A DNA stretch of 64,000 bases from Collimonas rhizosphaerae (GTDB lineage Bacteria; Pseudomonadota; Gammaproteobacteria; Burkholderiales; Burkholderiaceae_D): positions 83,050 through 147,049 of the forward strand of contig NZ_JBANDC010000013.1 in NCBI RefSeq assembly GCF_038896935.1, given 5' to 3'. Positions 59,701 to 64,000 of this stretch are shown piece after piece. Under the pieces are notes generated by a model. It was not told where the DNA came from and made no database searches. It saw only the letters and a list, made by a program, of their open reading frames with translations. Position 1 is the first letter of the stretch. Each line of letters begins with the position of its first letter. A program made the position numbers and the translations under genes.

Positions 59701-62061
59701 CAAACCAGTTGACAACGAACCGATATTGCTGGCGTTCGTGCTGATGCCTGTCGAGGTTGAAGTCGACAACGACGTCACGCTGCTGTTAGTCGTGCTCAGC
59801 CCCGTAGAAGTCGAAGTCGATAAAGAATCTACATTACTATTGGTGGTACTCAGACCTGTCGACAGCGAGCCAATGTTGCTGGCGTTGGTGCTGATACCTG
59901 TCGAAGTCGAGGTCGACAATGACGAAACATTACTGTTCGTTGTGCTCAGTCCGGTCGATGTTGATGTCGACAGTGACGACACATTGCTATTGGTAGTGCT
60001 CAGACCGGTCGAGGTCGATGTGGACAAGGAGCCCACATTGCTGCTGACCGTACTCAGGCCTGTGGATGTCGAGCTCGATAGCGAAGAAACATTGCTGTTC
60101 GTTGTGCTCAAACCGGTTGAAGTCGATGTCGACAGCGACGACACATTGCTATTGGTAGTGCTCAGACCGGTAGAGGTCGATGTGGACAAGGAGTCCACAT
60201 TGCTGTTAACCGTACTCAGGCCTGTAGATGTCGAGCTCGATAGCGACGAAACATTGCTGTTCGTTGTGCTCAAACCGGTTGAAGTCGATGTCGACAGCGA
60301 TGTCACGTTGCTGTTAGTCGTACTCAAGCCTGTCGACAACGAACCGATGTTGCTGGCGTTCGTGCTGATACCTGTCGAAGTCGAGGTCGACAGCGAAGTC
60401 ACGTTGCTGTTGGTCGTGCTCAGACCCGTCGACAGCGAGCCGACGTTGCTGGCGCTGGTGCTGATGCCGGTCGAAGTGGAAGTCGACAATGACGAAACAT
60501 TACTGTTCGTTGTGCTCAGTCCGGTCGATGTTGACGTCGACAGCGATACCACATTACTGTTGGTGGTGCTCAAACCGGTAGAGGTCGATGTGGACAAGGA
60601 GTCCACATTGCTGCTGATCGTGCTCAGGCCTGTAGATGTCGAACTCGACAGCGAAGAAACATTGCTGTTCGTTGTGCTCAAACCGGTTGAGGTCGATGTC
60701 GACAGCGATGTCACGTTGCTATTAGTCGTGCTCAAACCAGTCGACAACGAGCCCACATTGCTATTCGTTGTACTCAGGCCAGTCGACAACGAACCGATAT
60801 TGCTGGCGTTCGTGCTGATGCCAGTCGAGGTTGAAGTCGACAACGACGTCACGTTGCTGTTAGTCGTGCTCAGACCTGTTGAAGCCGATGTAGAAAGTGA
60901 CGTGAGATTCGAGCTGATGGCGGAAACCGTTGTGTACAGTTGGCTGCCATTCACAGCATTCGTCGATGTCGCCGACACTTCGCCGTCAGCGACGCCCTGA
61001 ATCTGACGGTTACCGACAGCCACCACGCCATTGGTGGGCGCCTGGTTGACGGTAAAGGTCGCGCCCGGCACCACGCCGCTAGCGGTGGTCCACTTGGTCG
61101 TTGGGGTGGTGGCCGTGGCGATGGAACCCGAACCCAGCGCTACCGAATTGGTCAGCGTCACGCTGCTGGCGGATCCCAGTGCCAGGGTATTGACGGCCGA
61201 CGCCGTGGATTGCGCTCCCAAGGCCAGAGCGTTGGCGGCCGACGCCGTGGATTGCACTCCCAAGGCCAGGGCGTTGGCGGCCGACGCCGTGGATTGCGCT
61301 CCCAGGGCGATCGCGCCCGTTGAACTCGCATTGGCTAGAGCACCGAAAGCCAGAGAATCCGTCGCGGTGGCGGATGCCTGGGTTCCGAACGCGAGGCTCC
61401 CCTGCCCCGAGGCCGTGGTATTCACACCCATCGCGACGGCGCCAGCGCCACTGCTTATGGCACCCCACCCAATGGCCGATGCGCCAATGCCGGTTGCCTG
61501 CGAGCCGCAACCGGTCGCGAAGGAGTTCATGCCGTACGCCGTCGTATATTGGCTAGCGCCAGCGCTGTATGGATTGGAGACCGTGACGTTGCCCAGGGTC
61601 TGCGTAGAATTCACCCAATTATTGATGCCACTTGTCTGACCGGCACCAATGTTGTAGTTCACACCGTAGCTTAGCGCAGACGTCTGCGCGCCGAAGCCGT
61701 AGAAGCCGCCCGTATAGCTTGCCCCCGATCCGTAGACGCCCGCAGCGTTCATGGTGTTAATAGTGGCGCAGGCCGACGAGCCGGAAAAGGCAACACCGCT
61801 CTGAGAGACGGCGACGCTCCCCGAAGTGGCGGAAGAACTCGTGTTGCTATTCGTGGCACTTACGCCATTTTGCGAACCCGCTATACCAGCCAAAGCGTCA
61901 CTCCCCGCCCCCAATCCCACCACAATGAAAGTTGCGGCAATCAATGTCTCATGAATCACGCTACACTGACTCTTACCCTTCCCATGACTTTTAACCTTCT
62001 CCCCAACCACGCATAATTTTCCCGTAGTTTTGCTCCAAATCACCCGATACATTTTGTTCAT
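56704..62061 (-). CDS. Giant YadA-like trimeric autotransporter adhesin
   Basis: A 1,785-residue type Vc secretion protein. It starts with an extended signal peptide (MNKMYRVIWSKTTGKLCVVG, a long n-region, then a hydrophobic core ending near GSDALAG). Next is a YadA-type head of 14-residue left-handed repeats (for example NALALGAQSTASA, about residues 185-320) and a neck (NAVNGSQLYTTV, about 350-375). A long Ser/Thr-rich stalk (about 380-1325), a second neck (NPTDAVNYGQL), further stalk, and a second head (about 1577-1684) follow. The last part is the neck NPTDAVNVSQLSAV and the YadA beta-barrel anchor of about 75 residues ending in VGYSW. It should trimerise in the outer membrane and display a long fibre for adhesion. 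It is divergent from the second AraC gene. Confidence 0.95.
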   Translation of the reverse strand: MNKMYRVIWSKTTGKLCVVGEKVKSHGKGKSQCSVIHETLIAATFIVVGLGAGSDALAGIAGSQNGVSATNSNTSSSATSGSVAVSQSGVAFSGSSACATINTMNAAGVYGSGASYTGGFYGFGAQTSALSYGVNYNIGAGQTSGINNWVNSTQTLGNVTVSNPYSAGASQYTTAYGMNSFATGCGSQATGIGASAIGWGAISSGAGAVAMGVNTTASGQGSLAFGTQASATATDSLAFGALANASSTGAIALGAQSTASAANALALGVQSTASAANALALGAQSTASAVNTLALGSASSVTLTNSVALGSGSIATATTPTTKWTTASGVVPGATFTVNQAPTNGVVAVGNRQIQGVADGEVSATSTNAVNGSQLYTTVSAISSNLTSLSTSASTGLSTTNSNVTSLSTSTSTGISTNASNIGSLSTGLSTTNSNVGSLSTGLSTTNSNVTSLSTSTSTGLSTTNSNVSSLSSSTSTGLSTISSNVDSLSTSTSTGLSTTNSNVVSLSTSTSTGLSTTNSNVSSLSTSTSTGISTSASNVGSLSTGLSTTNSNVTSLSTSTSTGISTNASNIGSLSTGLSTTNSNVTSLSTSTSTGLSTTNSNVSSLSSSTSTGLSTVNSNVDSLSTSTSTGLSTTNSNVSSLSTSTSTGLSTTNSNVSSLSSSTSTGLSTVSSNVGSLSTSTSTGLSTTNSNVSSLSTSTSTGLSTTNSNVSSLSTSTSTGISTNASNIGSLSTGLSTTNSNVDSLSTSTSTGLSTTNSSVTSLSTSTSTGISTNASNIGSLSTGLSTTNSNVTSLSTSTSTGISTNASNIGSLSTGLSTTNSNVTSLSTSTSSGISTNASNIGSLSTGLSTTNSNVTSLSSSTSTGLSTISSNVGSLSTTTSTGLSTTNSNVSSLSTSTSTGISINASNIGSLSTGLSTTNSNVDSLSTSTSTGLSTVNSNVDSLSTSTSTGLSTTNSNVTSLSTSTSTGISTNASNIGSLSTGLSTTSSNVASLSSSTSTGLSTVNSNVDSLSTSTSTGLSTTNSNVVSLSTSTSTGISTNASNIGSLSTGLSTTNSNVTSLSTSTSTGLSTTNSNVSSLSSSTSTGLSTVNSNVDSLSTSTSTGLSTTNSNVTSLSTSTSTGISTNASNIGSLSTGLSTTNSNVTSLSTSTSTGLSTTNSNVSSLSSSTSTGLSTVNSNVDSLSTSTSTGLSTTNSNVVSLSTSTSTGLSTTNSNVSSLSTSTSTGISTNASNIGSLSTGLSTTNSNVDSLSTSTSTGLSTTNSNVSSLSTSTSTGISTNASNIGSLSTGLSTTNSNVTSLSTSTSTGLSTTNSNVSSLSTGVANSVQYDNPGHTSITLGGVGATTPVTLTNVAAGVNPTDAVNYGQLSSLSTSASTGINSLSTGLSTTNSNVTSLSTSTSTGISTAQSGVNSLSTGLSTTNSNVSALSTSTSTGLSTAASGINSLSTGLSTTNSNVSSLSTSTSSGLSVATSGINSLSTGVASISTGLGQLTSLSTSLMGVSSLSTSLKPLADASSSAAANGSTIGATTIGGANSDGTVQTRGASGTAINNVTPATCSTVKGVDATGSGLCAQATKDGATAFGSNAQATDANTTAVGFRALASQAGSVAIGNNAQATGDPTVAIGQNALASGNNSVATGAGAQATGTNSVALGAGSIADQANTVSVGSPGSERRITNVAAGINPTDAVNVSQLSAVKNQVGDLQRIAYSGVAMAGALAGLPQVDSGKTFALGAGIGNYAGYTALAIGASARVSQSTVVKFGVSTTSASRTLINAGVGYSW
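57640..60905 (-). repeat. Tandem 54-bp and 42-bp units encoding the adhesin stalk
   Basis: More than 50 near-identical units: an 18-residue one (SLSTSTSTGLSTTNSNVT) and a 14-residue one (SLSTGLSTTNSNVT), often alternating as a pair with STNASNIG. A second-neck segment interrupts them near 57,950-58,080. Variants differ mainly at the last residue (T, S, D, V, G). The array is a hot spot for length change by recombination. Confidence 0.92.
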
Positions 62062-62838
62062 TTTTACCCCCGTGTATATTTGTTTTTTGATTAAAGATTT
62101 CTAAATAAAAAACAGCAGCCTTCTTCCATAAGCCATTGCGTCAATGAGCTATGGCTTTCCCCGCCACCTTTTCTGGTGGCTCTTTGCATTGCATTCAATA
62201 TTTGTTGATCATCGTAGGCAGCAATGTTCAGCACGAGGGTGCTCGGTTCCGGATTTTCACCAGAGTTAGCAAGCAACTGACATTCAATGGTTGTTGGTCA
62301 TGCTCAACTCGGTCGATAGCCAAAAGATGTTGTAGGCATTGATGCTGATGCCCATCGAAACGAAAAATACAAACATCTTAAATTTGACTAAAAATCACAT
62401 TGGCTTACGAGTCGGATGGTAGGCGAGGGCAAAATGGAAAATATTGGCAGTAGCGGACAATAAATTAGCATTTATGGCCACTAGCTTCCTGCTTGAAATT
62501 TTTTTAGCCTTCCGTAGTCGACGGAAATAGAAAATCACAACTCTCGACGATTACAAAAATTCAGGAAAAAAAATTATAAATAATGTGAACTCAAGGAAGG
62601 GATTCATAGAGGAAATGGCGAAACTTAAACCAGCGAATTATTTTTGAAATAATCGTTTATATCATTTCACAAAACACATTTTTAATTCCCACATGGAAAT
62701 ATAAATACGCATCAGGATCAATCGCAAACAATTGTTAAATTCGGCGTAAAATATTTACCACAAGAAATTTATTGTGTTTTTCAACGTAAAACTGAGCGAC
62801 GATTTAACCGATACCGATAGGGCCATATCATCCAAATT
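62062..62838. other. Divergent regulatory region between adhesin and AraC copy 2
   Basis: About 780 AT-rich bases with no convincing gene; short frames of 61-63 codons here have no ribosome site. It must hold the divergent promoters of the adhesin and regulator. A small hairpin (GCCACC/GGTGGC, 62163-62180) and a relic of an adhesin repeat (62288-62361) are the only structures seen. Confidence 0.5.
62288..62361. repeat. Degenerate adhesin stalk unit outside the gene
   Basis: About 74 bases align with stalk DNA such as 59290-59363. Shared stretches are GGTC-TGCTCA, GGCATTGATGCTGATG against AGCATTGATGCTGATA, and ATCGAA against GTCGAA; most positions agree by eye. It is not in an open frame and lies about 230 bases upstream of the adhesin start, in the same orientation. 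Confidence 0.55.
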
Positions 62839-63873
62839 ATGGGAACAGCTGAATTAAATACAGTTGCACAAGGCTTTGTATCCAGCGCCTATATGCGCGT
62901 GCTTTTTGAGTATTTAAAAAATCAGGGAATTGATGCCTCAAAGCTATTAAATGAGCCAACACCGGACGAAGTCGATCGAGTTCTAGTCCGCTACCCGCTG
63001 CAACGCTGGGTCTCTCACTTGCAATCTGCCGCAGCTTGCCTGGAAGATCCCCTCTTAGGCTTGCACTTGGGGAAAACAGTTACACCTGCGCACTTTGGAG
63101 TAGTTGGCTACATAATGGCGTCGTGCCCCACCCTTGGCGCAACGTTGTTGCGTCTGCAAGCATACGAGCGCCTTGTGCACGAGGTAGATCAACATCCCAT
63201 GGAAGCGCCTATTTTTGACGGAGGCGATCTTGTGGTTAAATGGCCCGGGGGAAGTTCCGGAGGCCATGGGCGACTGAATCAAGAATTTAGCATTGCTACA
63301 TTTTTCCAATTTTCGAAGTCCATAGCCAGCCAGGATGTCGAGCTAAAGCAAGTGAGCTTTATCAATCCCGAGCCGTCGTCTCTACATGCCTATAGAGATT
63401 TCTTCAAATGTGAAGTTCTTTTTAATCAAGCGGTAACTAGCGTACGCCTACCACTGCATTCGTTGACTGTGCCTGTAAAGAAACCAGAGCCTATATTGAT
63501 AGCTCTGTTAGAGAAGCAAGCAAATGAATTCCTAAATCAGCTACCTACAGAAAACGAATTCGTGATGTCAGTCCGACGTTGCATCACAAGCCAAATTCAT
63601 GAGGGCGAGCCAGAATTGGATAGCGTCGCGAGCAGACTGAATATGACGCCTAGGACATTGCGCCGCCGCCTCGACCAATACGACACAAGTTTTCGAGCGC
63701 TGCTTGACGCAATTCGTCAGCACTTGGCACAACAATACTTGCTAGATCCAGCGTTACAACTTTCCGATATCGCGCAATTACTTGGTTATTCCGAGCAAAG
63801 CACATTTAATCGTGCATTTTTGCGCTGGACAGGGTCAACACCAAACACATATCGGCGAAGTATCCAACTCTAA
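62839..63873 (+). CDS. AraC family regulator, copy 2, divergent from the adhesin
   Basis: The 344-residue paralogue of the gene at 54606-55640 has the same PF12625-like N-terminal domain (GLHLGKTVTPAHFGVVGYIM) and C-terminal AraC domain (DSVASRLNMTPRTLRRRLDQ, QLSDIAQLLGYSEQSTFNRA). The start ATG 62839 (MGTAELNTVAQGF) is not preceded by a clear ribosome site. It is divergent from the adhesin across about 780 bases and so is the better candidate for its regulator. Relatives sense amino acids, opines or fatty acids; the ligand here is unknown. Confidence 0.88.
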   Translation: MGTAELNTVAQGFVSSAYMRVLFEYLKNQGIDASKLLNEPTPDEVDRVLVRYPLQRWVSHLQSAAACLEDPLLGLHLGKTVTPAHFGVVGYIMASCPTLGATLLRLQAYERLVHEVDQHPMEAPIFDGGDLVVKWPGGSSGGHGRLNQEFSIATFFQFSKSIASQDVELKQVSFINPEPSSLHAYRDFFKCEVLFNQAVTSVRLPLHSLTVPVKKPEPILIALLEKQANEFLNQLPTENEFVMSVRRCITSQIHEGEPELDSVASRLNMTPRTLRRRLDQYDTSFRALLDAIRQHLAQQYLLDPALQLSDIAQLLGYSEQSTFNRAFLRWTGSTPNTYRRSIQL

Positions 63874-64000
63874 GTAACCAGTTTTACCGCTGCATTCCAT
63901 TGGTTGTGGATTTGCACCGAAAACTGATAATCATCTAGCCGTCCTCCCTCGGCAAGCGCCGAGCGATAAAGTCATGGTGCGAACCTCACTTTACCCAGGA
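63874..64000. other. Gene-free end of the window
   Basis: The last 127 bases hold no gene. The stretch GGTTGTGGATTTGCACCGAA (63901-63920) resembles the ends of some IS21-type elements from memory, but this cannot be confirmed. Confidence 0.3.

Noticed and set aside
57640..60905. Regular repeats that might suggest a CRISPR array
   Set aside because: Units are contiguous, in frame and coding, with no unique spacers; they encode an adhesin stalk.
58076..61000. A 974-codon open frame on the plus strand across the adhesin stalk
   Set aside because: It is antisense to the repeats, which happen to lack stops in that frame. Its product is only a mirror of the repeat units, with no start signal or domain.
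62091..62276. 61-codon minus-strand ORF just upstream of the adhesin
   Set aside because: No ribosome site, no recognisable motif, and it lies in a probable promoter region.
63901..63920. End of an IS21-type element at the window edge
   Set aside because: The resemblance rests on memory of a short sequence and the element, if any, continues outside the window.

Overview
The window is mostly GC-rich proteobacterial chromosome. The housekeeping set suggests a betaproteobacterium of the order Burkholderiales, probably Oxalobacteraceae (inference; no 16S gene is present). This set includes the rpsU-yqeY-dnaG-rpoD block, an RpoD with a long lysine-rich N-terminal extension, the hemF-nadD-rsfS-rlmH-maf-rng run and a YbiB protein. 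Two stretches are clearly richer in A+T and look acquired: about 10,700-15,290 and about 54,350-64,000.

Layout. 1-10,681: a truncated AraC regulator, a PhzF-like protein, an Old Yellow Enzyme reductase divergent from a MerR regulator, a MazG-like pyrophosphohydrolase, a membrane diguanylate cyclase, a DUF2726 protein, a small hypothetical gene, a long palindromic (MITE-like) element, fbp and pepN. 10,682-15,348: an AT-rich island holding what reads as a compact, apparently undescribed RiPP (modified peptide) cluster. It has a 41-codon acidic precursor-like peptide, a terminator-like hairpin with a nine-G run, a 41-codon small membrane ORF, a HEXXH peptide-modification enzyme, a decayed IS630 transposase, a stand-alone YcaO-type enzyme and an MFS exporter. 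The island's last gene runs into the start codon of a host lipoprotein gene. 15,345-26,968: lipoprotein, small membrane protein, quinone oxidoreductase, EamA exporter, HerA-like ATPase, yebC-purD, then hemF-nadD-rsfS-rlmH-maf-rng. 26,976-32,057: a lipopolysaccharide region (one GT8, two GT9, msbA). 32,177-43,201: dnaE, trhO, a WrbA-like flavoprotein with a divergent LysR regulator, gluQRS, rhlE, tsaD and an ECF sigma factor with a ZAS anti-sigma. 43,373-54,295: ybiB, a CPA2 antiporter, a YbdK-like ligase, a YhiN-like flavoprotein, rpsU, yqeY, dnaG, rpoD and a tRNA with anticodon CAU.

54,346-64,000 starts directly after the tRNA with a scrap of an IS21 transposase. It carries two AraC regulators more than 80% identical to each other. 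They flank a DUF4096 (IS5-derived) HTH protein and a 1,785-residue trimeric autotransporter adhesin whose stalk is encoded by over 50 tandem 54- and 42-bp units. A degenerate copy of one stalk unit lies outside the gene, upstream of its start, so the locus seems to descend from a duplication.

The most interesting system is the YcaO/HEXXH peptide cluster at 10,993-15,348. The adhesin island is second. Functions are assigned from motifs read directly in the translated sequence and from knowledge of the families; no database search was possible.
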